Shown here piece by piece: positions 24,284 through 29,988 of a DNA stretch of 29,988 nt. Numbering within the stretch: position 1 is the stretch's first letter; each line of letters opens with the position of its first letter. The stretch covers positions 1 to 29,988 of the forward strand of contig BNUU01000023.1 in NCBI GenBank assembly GCA_025997595.1, in the 5' to 3' direction. This DNA comes from Spirochaetia bacterium (lineage in GTDB: Bacteria > Spirochaetota > Spirochaetia > Treponematales > Breznakiellaceae). A program made the position numbers and the translations under genes. The notes below the pieces were generated by a model, which was not told the origin of the DNA, did no database searches, and worked only from the letters and a program-made list of their open reading frames with translations.

Positions 24284-24904
24284 ATGAATGCGGCGAGTCT
24301 GCGCGGAGCAATTACTGCTATCAGCGATCTGATAGGCAAAAATAAAGATTACCTCGTGGAGCTGGATCAGCAAAATGGCGATGGCGATTTGGGGGTATCC
24401 ATGGCCGCCGGTTTTAAGGCGGTGGAAGGGTACCTTGAATCGGCGGAAGAAAAAGATCTGGGGAAATTACTGATGAAATGCAGCGGCGTCTTTAACGAGG
24501 CCGCCCCTTCTTCCCTGGGTACGATTCTTGCCTTTGGTTTTATGGGCATGGCGAAGGCCCTGAAGGGGAAAGAAGAGGCCGGCATAGCCGAAGCGGCCCT
24601 GGCAATGGAAGCGGGTCTTAACAATATCATGGAAAAGGCCAAATCCAAACCCGGAGAAAAAACCATCCTTGACGCAATTTTCCCCGCCGTAGAGCGGATA
24701 AAAAAAGCCGGTCCCAATGACAGTATTACTGTTATTTATGCCGCCGCCGCAAAAGCCGCCGCAGAGGGATCAGACGCGACCAGGGCCATGATATCCGTCC
24801 ATGGCCGCGCCGCCTATTACGGGGATAAGAGCATTGGAATACTTGACGGCGGCTCCGTGGTGGGAAAGCTCATCTTTGAAGGGATAAGCGCCTATTATCA
24901 ATAA
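24284..24904 (+). CDS. dhaL: dihydroxyacetone kinase-type subunit DhaL
   Basis: Nucleotide-binding subunit that phosphorylates the ketose held by DhaK, 206 residues. The magnesium-binding aspartates are Asp28, Asp33 and Asp35 in ELDQQNGDGDLG; the usual GDGDHG reads GDGDLG. The GLNNIMEKAKSKPGEKTILDA segment and the C-terminal HGRAAYYGDKSIGILDGG are typical. No DhaM-like phosphotransferase component is encoded in the window, so the enzyme may use ATP directly or borrow DhaM from elsewhere. It is the last gene of the rightward operon and converges with the fumarase pair, with only nine bases between the two coding regions. Confidence 0.92.
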   Translation: MNAASLRGAITAISDLIGKNKDYLVELDQQNGDGDLGVSMAAGFKAVEGYLESAEEKDLGKLLMKCSGVFNEAAPSSLGTILAFGFMGMAKALKGKEEAGIAEAALAMEAGLNNIMEKAKSKPGEKTILDAIFPAVERIKKAGPNDSITVIYAAAAKAAAEGSDATRAMISVHGRAAYYGDKSIGILDGGSVVGKLIFEGISAYYQ

Positions 24905-24913
24905 TTACCCTAA

Positions 24914-25471
24914 TTACCCTTTACTGGCTAAATACGCGTGCCGCCCCGTCCGATACAAATTTTCCCCCCTGCTGTCGATGACCACCGTCACCGGGAAGTC
25001 CCTGACGGTGAGCTTACGGATCGCTTCTGCGCCCAGTTCCGGAAAGGCGATTACCTCCGCGCTTTTGATGCACTCCGCCAGCAAGGCCCCGGCGCCGCCG
25101 ATGGCGCCGAAGTAGACCGCGCCGGCCCACTGTATCGCACGGATCACCTCGTCGGAACGCTGGCCCTTGCCGATCATGCCCCGGAGCCCCAGCATGAGGA
25201 GCCGGGGGGCCCAGGCGTCCATGCGGTAACTGGTGGTGGGGCCCGCGGAACCGATCACCTGGCCGGGGGCGGCCGGGGTGGGGCCCACGTAATAGATAAC
25301 CGAATCTTCCAGCGGAAAGGGGAGGGGCTTTTTCGCGTCCAAAAGTTCATCCAGCTTTTTGTGGGCCGCGTCACGGGCGGTGTAAATAATGCCGCTCAGG
25401 TACACCGTGTCCCCCGGCTGGAGGGGGGCGTTCTTTTCCCTGGTCAGGGGCAGTTCGATGTGGTGTTCCAT
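24914..25471 (-). CDS. class I fumarase/tartrate dehydratase, beta (C-terminal) subunit
   Basis: Small subunit of the two-subunit iron-sulfur hydro-lyase that interconverts fumarate and malate (or dehydrates tartrate); 185 residues. It carries the swivelling-domain motifs LSGIIYTARDAAHKK, GPTTSYRMD and GKGQRS, and ends YRTGRHAYLASKG. Its ATG directly abuts the TAA of the alpha gene, with the ribosome-binding site AGAGGT inside that gene, so the two are translationally coupled. Fumarate hydratase and tartrate dehydratase cannot be told apart reliably from sequence alone; fumarase is the more common function in fermenting anaerobes. Confidence 0.92.
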   Translation of the reverse strand: MEHHIELPLTREKNAPLQPGDTVYLSGIIYTARDAAHKKLDELLDAKKPLPFPLEDSVIYYVGPTPAAPGQVIGSAGPTTSYRMDAWAPRLLMLGLRGMIGKGQRSDEVIRAIQWAGAVYFGAIGGAGALLAECIKSAEVIAFPELGAEAIRKLTVRDFPVTVVIDSRGENLYRTGRHAYLASKG

Positions 25472-26311
25472 TTACAGTACCTCTTTCGTATGGCGGCTTA
25501 CGTGGCAGTTGATGTTGACGGCGCAGGGAAGGGCCGCGATATGGGTGGGCATGGTTTCCACCGCCACCGCAAGGGCCGTGGTAGCGCCCCCGAAGCCCTG
25601 GGGGCCGATGCCAAGGGCGTTTATTTTTTCCAGCAGGGTTGATTCAAGATCGGCGTAGTATTTGTCGGGATTGGCCTTTCCCAGGGGCCGGAGCAGGGCC
25701 TTCTTTGCAAGGAGGGTCACCTTGTCAAAGCTGCCGCCGATGCCGACCCCAACCACGATGGGGGGGCAGGGGTTGGGCCCCGCTTTTTCCACCGTATCAA
25801 GGACAAAATCGATTACCCCCTTGACGCCGTCGGAGGGGGAGAGCATCCTGGTCCGGCTCATGTTTTCACTGCCGAAGCCCTTGGGGGCTACGGTGACGGC
25901 GACCTTGTCGCCGGGGACAAAATCAATGGTGATCAGGGCGGGGGTATTGTCAGCGGTATTCTTCCGGTTCAGGGGGTCCGCCACGACCGAGGCCCGCAGG
26001 TATCCCTCACGGTAGCCCTGCCGCACACCCTCGTGGACCGCTTCGTTCACATCGCCTTCGATGTACACCCCGGTCCCGATTTCCAGGAACACGCAGGCCA
26101 TCCCCGTATCCTGGCAGATGGGGAGCCGCCGCTTTTCCGCCAGCTCAAAGTTGCCGATGATCTTGTCCAGGGTGTCCTGGGCCACGGGCCAGGTTTCGTT
26201 CCGGCGACATTCCCTGATGCGCTCCCGCACGTCCTGGGGCAGATTGCGGTTAGCCTCAATGCAGAGCCGTTTCACCGCTTCGGTGATCAAAGCCGCCTCA
26301 ACAATCCTCAT
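25472..26311 (-). CDS. class I fumarase/tartrate dehydratase, alpha (N-terminal) subunit
   Basis: Catalytic, [4Fe-4S]-bearing subunit, 279 residues. The three cluster cysteines can be assigned as Cys66 (PICQDTG), Cys182 (PNPCPPIVVGVGIGGS) and Cys269 (AVNINCHVSRH). The start is ATG 26311, seven bases after GAGGAG. It leads a two-gene leftward operon and faces the biotin carboxylase gene across an 88-base divergent region with two TGAATA-type palindromes. Being oxygen-sensitive, this enzyme fits the anaerobic character of the neighbouring radical enzymes. Confidence 0.93.
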   Translation of the reverse strand: MRIVEAALITEAVKRLCIEANRNLPQDVRERIRECRRNETWPVAQDTLDKIIGNFELAEKRRLPICQDTGMACVFLEIGTGVYIEGDVNEAVHEGVRQGYREGYLRASVVADPLNRKNTADNTPALITIDFVPGDKVAVTVAPKGFGSENMSRTRMLSPSDGVKGVIDFVLDTVEKAGPNPCPPIVVGVGIGGSFDKVTLLAKKALLRPLGKANPDKYYADLESTLLEKINALGIGPQGFGGATTALAVAVETMPTHIAALPCAVNINCHVSRHTKEVL

Positions 26312-26337
26312 TCAAAACTCCTCATATACCAAATACT

Positions 26338-26383
26338 TGAATAAATATTCATTTTATATCTTACTTACATATGAATATTCATA
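26338..26383. promoter_or_regulatory. divergent regulatory region with two TGAATA palindromes
   Basis: TGAATA-AA-TATTCA (26338-26351) and TATGAATATTCATA (26370-26383) share TGAATA half-sites and lie between the divergent fumarase and carboxylase genes. On the minus strand, TTGTAT and TAAGAT 17 bases apart form a weak promoter candidate that the second palindrome would overlap. They look like operator sites for a dimeric regulator; which regulator is unknown. Confidence 0.5.
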
Positions 26384-26399
26384 CAAGGCGGGGTATGTT

Positions 26400-28355
26400 T
26401 TGATTAAGAAGGTCTTGATTGCGAACCGGGGGGAGATAGTCAGCCGGATACTGCGCAGCTGCGAAAAAATGGGGCTGGAAACGGCGGTCATTTATTCCGA
26501 AGCGGATAAGGATGCCTCATATATCGGGCGGGCCACGGAAAGCTATAATATTGGACCCTCCGCGCCGGTCAAGAGCTATCTCAAAATTGATGTTCTCATG
26601 GAGGCGATCAGGAAGTCGGGGGCGGACGCGGTCCATCCCGGTTACGGGTTCCTGTCCGAATCGGCGGCCTTTGCGGCGGCGGTCAAGGAGGCGGGGGTCA
26701 AATGGATAGGCCCGGACCCTTCAATCCTTGAGAGTATCGAATCCAAGTGCTACTGCCGGGTCATTGCGGACAGCATGGGGGTCCCGGTAACCCCCGGAAC
26801 CGTGGGGCTTATCCACGGGATAGACGAAATTTATGAAACCGCCGAACGGGTGGGGCTGCCCATTCTGCTCAAGCTGGACAAGGGCGGGGGCGGGAAGGGT
26901 ATCGAAAAGATAGCCCGTTTTGAATCCCCCACGGTTACCCAGGCGGTGTTTGAAAGCATGCAGCGGATCGGCCTCATGGCCTTTGCCAGCGGGGACCTCT
27001 ATATCGAAAAGGAGATCCTGGCCCCCCGGCACATTGAGATGCAGTTCCTCGCGGACGACCACGGCAATGTGGTGTGTCTTGGGGAGCGGGAATGTTCCAT
27101 ACAGCGGCGTTACCAGAAGATCATCGAAGAATCCCCCTCCCCGGTGGTGAGTGAGGAGGACCGGCGGAAGCTCTACTCCTACACGGAAAAAATCGTCCGC
27201 TCCACCAAATACACCGGGGCGGGAACCATCGAATTTTTACGGAACGATGGGGGGGATTATTACTTCATGGAGATCAACGCCCGCCTGCAGGTGGAGCATC
27301 CGGTTTCGGAAATGGTGACGGGCCTCGACATTGTGGAGTGGCAGATCCGGATCGCCAACGGGGAAAAGCTGCCCTTCTCCCAAAATGATATCAGCCTCAA
27401 GGGCCACTCCATCGAGTGCCGCATCTACGCGGAGGACCCCAAGACCTTCAAGCCGTCCCCCGGAACCATCACAAAACTGGTGTTCCCGGACATAAAAAAG
27501 GGCGAAGTCAGGATCGAACACGCCATCTGGGAGGGTTACCGGGTTTCGCCCTTCTACGATCCCATGCTCTGCAAACTTGTTGTGTGGGGCGCCGACCGGC
27601 ACGCCGCCATTGCAAATATGATAGAAGCCCTGGGGCAGTTTGAGATTGAGGGGGTTTCCACCAATATCATTACCGATATGGCGATCATGCGGAACAAAAA
27701 TTATGCGGCGGGGAATTTTGCCACCAATTTCCTCAACAACGAAGGTATCAATATCGGCCTGGAAAATTATGTGGTCACCATTTCCCGCCAGTTCGGGAGC
27801 CTGGGCCGGCCCATCGCCCGGAAAATGGCGGAACTCCTGGGGGTCGAATACTACGACAAGGATATACTCCAGGGTGTTGCGGAGGTTATGAACCTTCCGG
27901 TCCCGGTCCTGGAAAACCAGGATGTGGACGCGGAATACACCAAAATACGGTACCCCGCCGGTCTAGCCACGGAAGATGAAAAGGAGAAGATATTCGCCGC
28001 CCAGGAAAAGGTTATCCTCCATCTGGCGGAAAAAAAATCCGGCATCTTTGTGGGACGCCGGGCGGATTATATTTTACGGAACCACGCGAACCACTTTAGC
28101 ATCTATATTTACGCGTCCCGGGAAGCCCGGAAGGAAAACTGCATCAGGTATCTGCACATGAGCGCCGAAGAGGCGGAGCGGGCGGTGGACGAACTGGAAG
28201 AGATGCGCCGTTCCTACAGCATCAATTATGCCAATGCCTACAGCGTGAATCTGGAAAATAAGGATATCTCGGTAGACAGCAGTTTGTTCGGCGGCGTGGA
28301 TGAAACCGCGGAAGCCCTGGCGGCGCTGATCCGCAGAAAGTTTAATTTGGCCTAG
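26400..28355 (+). CDS. biotin carboxylase fused to a C-terminal cytidylate-kinase-like domain
   Basis: A single open frame of 651 residues. Residues 1 to about 452 are a complete biotin carboxylase (AccC-like), which carboxylates the biotin of a carrier protein using ATP and bicarbonate: KKVLIANRGEIVSRI start, glycine-rich GGGGKG loop at about 162-167, ERECSIQRRYQK, and EINARLQVEHP with Arg295 and Glu299 at catalytic positions. Residues from about 456 match the cytidylate-kinase-like (Cytidylate_kin2) family: YVVTISRQFGSLGRPIARKM, YYDKDIL, FVGRRADYIL, and a closing ENKDISVDSSLFG. No stop or frame change lies at the junction. The start is TTG 26400, six bases after GGCGGGG; no ATG fits. The biotin carrier, PxpA and a carrier protein gene follow. 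The role of the kinase-like part is unknown. Confidence 0.9.
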   Translation: MIKKVLIANRGEIVSRILRSCEKMGLETAVIYSEADKDASYIGRATESYNIGPSAPVKSYLKIDVLMEAIRKSGADAVHPGYGFLSESAAFAAAVKEAGVKWIGPDPSILESIESKCYCRVIADSMGVPVTPGTVGLIHGIDEIYETAERVGLPILLKLDKGGGGKGIEKIARFESPTVTQAVFESMQRIGLMAFASGDLYIEKEILAPRHIEMQFLADDHGNVVCLGERECSIQRRYQKIIEESPSPVVSEEDRRKLYSYTEKIVRSTKYTGAGTIEFLRNDGGDYYFMEINARLQVEHPVSEMVTGLDIVEWQIRIANGEKLPFSQNDISLKGHSIECRIYAEDPKTFKPSPGTITKLVFPDIKKGEVRIEHAIWEGYRVSPFYDPMLCKLVVWGADRHAAIANMIEALGQFEIEGVSTNIITDMAIMRNKNYAAGNFATNFLNNEGINIGLENYVVTISRQFGSLGRPIARKMAELLGVEYYDKDILQGVAEVMNLPVPVLENQDVDAEYTKIRYPAGLATEDEKEKIFAAQEKVILHLAEKKSGIFVGRRADYILRNHANHFSIYIYASREARKENCIRYLHMSAEEAERAVDELEEMRRSYSINYANAYSVNLENKDISVDSSLFGGVDETAEALAALIRRKFNLA

Positions 28356-28376
28356 TGTTTATATTGAGGAGGAGAT

Positions 28377-28595
28377 ATGGCGTACACATTAAAAGCCCAC
28401 ATGCCCGGTCTGGTTGCACGGGTGGTGGTACAGGTCGGCGACAAGGTAACCGCCGGCCAGGAACTGGCGGTGATCAACTGCATGAAAACCGAAATGAGCT
28501 GTGTTACCGAAGAGGCGGGGACGGTCAGTGAAATTCTTGTTGCCGAATGGGATGAGATGGAAGTGGGCAGTCCCATGATCGTTCTGGATAATTAG
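28377..28595 (+). CDS. biotin carboxyl carrier protein, minimal biotinyl domain
   Basis: Only 72 residues: a bare biotinyl/lipoyl domain without the N-terminal extension of AccB. The modified lysine is Lys37 in NCMKTEM, where the usual AMKM is CMKT. The flanking [15 protein letters not shown] and [17 protein letters not shown] give the expected two-fold hammerhead pattern. The ribosome-binding site is GGAGGAG. It lies 21 bases after the carboxylase, its obvious partner, and 8 bases before pxpA. No carboxyltransferase gene is visible in the window. Confidence 0.92.
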   Translation: MAYTLKAHMPGLVARVVVQVGDKVTAGQELAVINCMKTEMSCVTEEAGTVSEILVAEWDEMEVGSPMIVLDN

Positions 28596-28603
28596 GGGGT
28601 ATT

Positions 28604-29368
28604 ATGGCACAGGTCGATCTGAACAGCGACCTTGGGGAAAGTTTCGGCGCCTGGTCCATCGGCAACGATGAAAAGGTGCTTGAGGTGATAAGCTCCGCCA
28701 ATATCGCCTGCGGCTTCCACGCCGGGGACCCGGATGTGATGCGCAAGACCGTGGCCCTGGCCCTGAAAAACAGGGTCGCCATCGGGGCCCATCCGGGCCT
28801 GCCTGACCTTGTGGGCTTTGGGCGCCGGAATATCGCCATCAGCCCCGCGGAGGCCTATGCCATGGTGGTCTATCAGGTTGGGGCCCTGGACGCCTTTGTC
28901 CGCTCCGAGGGGGGGAGGATGCAGCACGTTAAACCCCACGGGGCCCTCTACAACATGGCGGCGGCGGACGAAAAACTGGCGGAGGCGGTGGTTGAAGCGG
29001 TCTACCGGGTAAACCCCGAGCTTTACCTCTTCGCCCTTTCCGGCAGCTGGATGATTAGGCAGGCGGAGAAGATCGGCCTTAGGGCGGTCTCGGAGGTGTT
29101 CGCCGACCGGACCTACCAGAAGGACGGATCACTTACCCCCCGCAGGCAGAGCGGCGCCATGATCACCGAGGACGACGCCGCCCTGGCCCAGGTGTTGGGG
29201 ATGGTCAAGAACGGCACGGTTAAAAGCCTCCAGGGGGATGTGGTCCCGCTGAAGGCCGATACGATCTGCGTCCACGGAGACGGGGAGCATGCCCTTTCCT
29301 TCTCCCGGCGCATAAAAGAAACGCTTATCGCGGAGGGTGTTACCATTTCCGCGTTTGCAAATAAGTAG
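28604..29368 (+). CDS. pxpA: 5-oxoprolinase subunit A (LamB/YcsF family)
   Basis: Subunit A of the PxpABC 5-oxoprolinase, which opens 5-oxoproline (pyroglutamate) to glutamate with ATP; 254 residues, cytoplasmic. Signatures: [40 protein letters not shown] and VKPHGALYN. The ATG follows AGGGGGT. Partners PxpB and PxpC are not in the window and may lie just beyond its right edge, since an NRAMP-like carrier often separates or accompanies them in such operons. The association with biotin carboxylase and carrier genes suggests a carboxylase-assisted variant, or a related lactam as substrate. Confidence 0.92.
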   Translation: MAQVDLNSDLGESFGAWSIGNDEKVLEVISSANIACGFHAGDPDVMRKTVALALKNRVAIGAHPGLPDLVGFGRRNIAISPAEAYAMVVYQVGALDAFVRSEGGRMQHVKPHGALYNMAAADEKLAEAVVEAVYRVNPELYLFALSGSWMIRQAEKIGLRAVSEVFADRTYQKDGSLTPRRQSGAMITEDDAALAQVLGMVKNGTVKSLQGDVVPLKADTICVHGDGEHALSFSRRIKETLIAEGVTISAFANK

Positions 29369-29391
29369 CAGGCAAGAAAAAGGAGAAAAAG

Positions 29392-29988
29392 ATGAGCGAC
29401 GTAAAAAAAAGTGTATTCAGTACCGTAGGTTTGGGGGCGGCGTTTTTGATGGCCCTCTCCGCGGTGGGGCCGGGCTTCCTGACCCAGACGGCGGTGTTCA
29501 CCGAGCGGTATAAGGCGAGTTTTGCCTTTGCAATCCTGGTGGTGATCATCATTGACATCGTCGGGCAGCTCAACGTGTGGCGTATCATGGGCGTTTCCGG
29601 TATGCGGGGACAGGATATTGCCAACAAGGTCCTTCCCGGTTCGGGCTATTTTCTGGCCTTCCTGGTTGCCCTGGGCGGCCTGGCCTTCAACATCGGTAAC
29701 GTGGGGGGCTCCTCTTTGGGACTCCAGGCCCTGTTCGGCCTCAGTGAAAAATGGTCGATCCTTACTATTGTTGTTTCCGGCCTTATCGGCGCGGCCCTGT
29801 TCCTTTCAAAGGACATGCTCGGCGCGGTTGATAAATTTGTGAAGATCCTCGGGGCCATCGTCTTGGTGGTTATCGCCATCGTGATGGTTAGGACCGCGCC
29901 TCCTTACGCGGAGAGGGCCATCAAAAACGCCGCCCCCAAACCTACGGTACTGAATACACTTTTTTTTACGTCGCTCATCTTTTTCTCC
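29392..29988 (+). CDS. NRAMP-like membrane transporter (YcsG-like), 3' partial
   Basis: Integral membrane protein cut by the window end after 199 codons; about five hydrophobic segments are visible. It begins MSDVKKSVFSTVGLGAAFLM, followed by AVGPGFLTQT, which matches the first membrane segment of NRAMP-family proteins. The DPGN metal-binding motif of true manganese/iron NRAMPs is absent: the corresponding stretch reads TAVFTERYKA. YcsG-like relatives are found beside YcsF/PxpA genes and may carry the substrate of that pathway instead of a metal. The start is ATG 29392, preceded by AGGAG. It follows pxpA by 23 bases and is part of the same operon. Confidence 0.85.
   Translation, partial: MSDVKKSVFSTVGLGAAFLMALSAVGPGFLTQTAVFTERYKASFAFAILVVIIIDIVGQLNVWRIMGVSGMRGQDIANKVLPGSGYFLAFLVALGGLAFNIGNVGGSSLGLQALFGLSEKWSILTIVVSGLIGAALFLSKDMLGAVDKFVKILGAIVLVVIAIVMVRTAPPYAERAIKNAAPKPTVLNTLFFTSLIFFS

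Noticed and set aside
24902..24921. Tandem repeat TAATTACCC x2 between dhaL and the fumarase genes
   Set aside because: Only two copies of nine bases in a short convergent junction that overlaps coding ends; likely chance.
24938..26344. Several plus-strand open frames across the fumarase genes, including an extension of the carboxylase frame back to 26061
   Set aside because: The minus strand carries both fumarase subunits with all three cluster cysteines. The carboxylase frame only gains homology from TTG 26400, which has a good ribosome-binding site.

Overview
The window looks like a chromosomal segment of an anaerobic spirochaete, most likely a Treponema of the termite-gut type. This is inferred from the style of the sugar-binding proteins (signal peptides ending in FAGG(G/S)SDK), the density of ABC importers, oxygen-sensitive glycyl radical enzymes (GREs) and a two-subunit iron-sulfur fumarase, and frequent TTG starts. 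No rRNA, tRNA, CRISPR array, transposase or integrase was seen. All genes point rightward except one IclR regulator and the fumarase pair.

Layout. (1) 1-5169: a complete oligopeptide/dipeptide-type ABC importer (binding protein cut by the window edge, two permeases, two ATPases). (2) 5219-9826: first GRE module: activating enzyme, glycyl radical enzyme, iron-dependent alcohol dehydrogenase. (3) 9881-13589: consensus promoter, structured leader, LplB/YtcP-type sugar importer (two permeases plus binding protein, no ATPase), tandem terminators. (4) 13652-14449, minus strand: IclR-family regulator with its own promoter. (5) 14570-18147: second copy of the leader-like element, a second promoter and a second, diverged LplB/YtcP-type importer. 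(6) 18240-24904: second GRE module: activating enzyme, GRE, a CoA-acylating-type aldehyde dehydrogenase of the methylmalonate-semialdehyde family, and dihydroxyacetone-kinase-type subunits DhaK and DhaL. (7) 24914-26311, minus strand: two-subunit class I fumarase/tartrate dehydratase. (8) 26400 to the end: a biotin carboxylase fused to a cytidylate-kinase-like domain, a small biotin carrier, PxpA (5-oxoprolinase subunit A) and the start of a divergent NRAMP-like carrier.

How it may fit together (inference): two importer/GRE cassettes lie on either side of an IclR gene. Each GRE has the Cys-x-Glu site seen in aldehyde-producing eliminases. One is followed by an alcohol dehydrogenase that could reduce an aldehyde, the other by an aldehyde dehydrogenase that could turn it into an acyl-CoA, and DhaKL could phosphorylate a C3 or C4 ketose. 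The GRE substrates cannot be named from the sequence. The last operon looks like a carboxylase-associated 5-oxoproline or lactam-utilisation locus.

The most unusual items are the biotin carboxylase/kinase fusion, a family of palindromes whose arms covary (around 6121, 9921, 9995, 13514, 14570 and 14643), the nearly duplicated 109-base element containing three of these hairpins, and the paired GRE modules sharing an atypical RVRMGGW radical loop.
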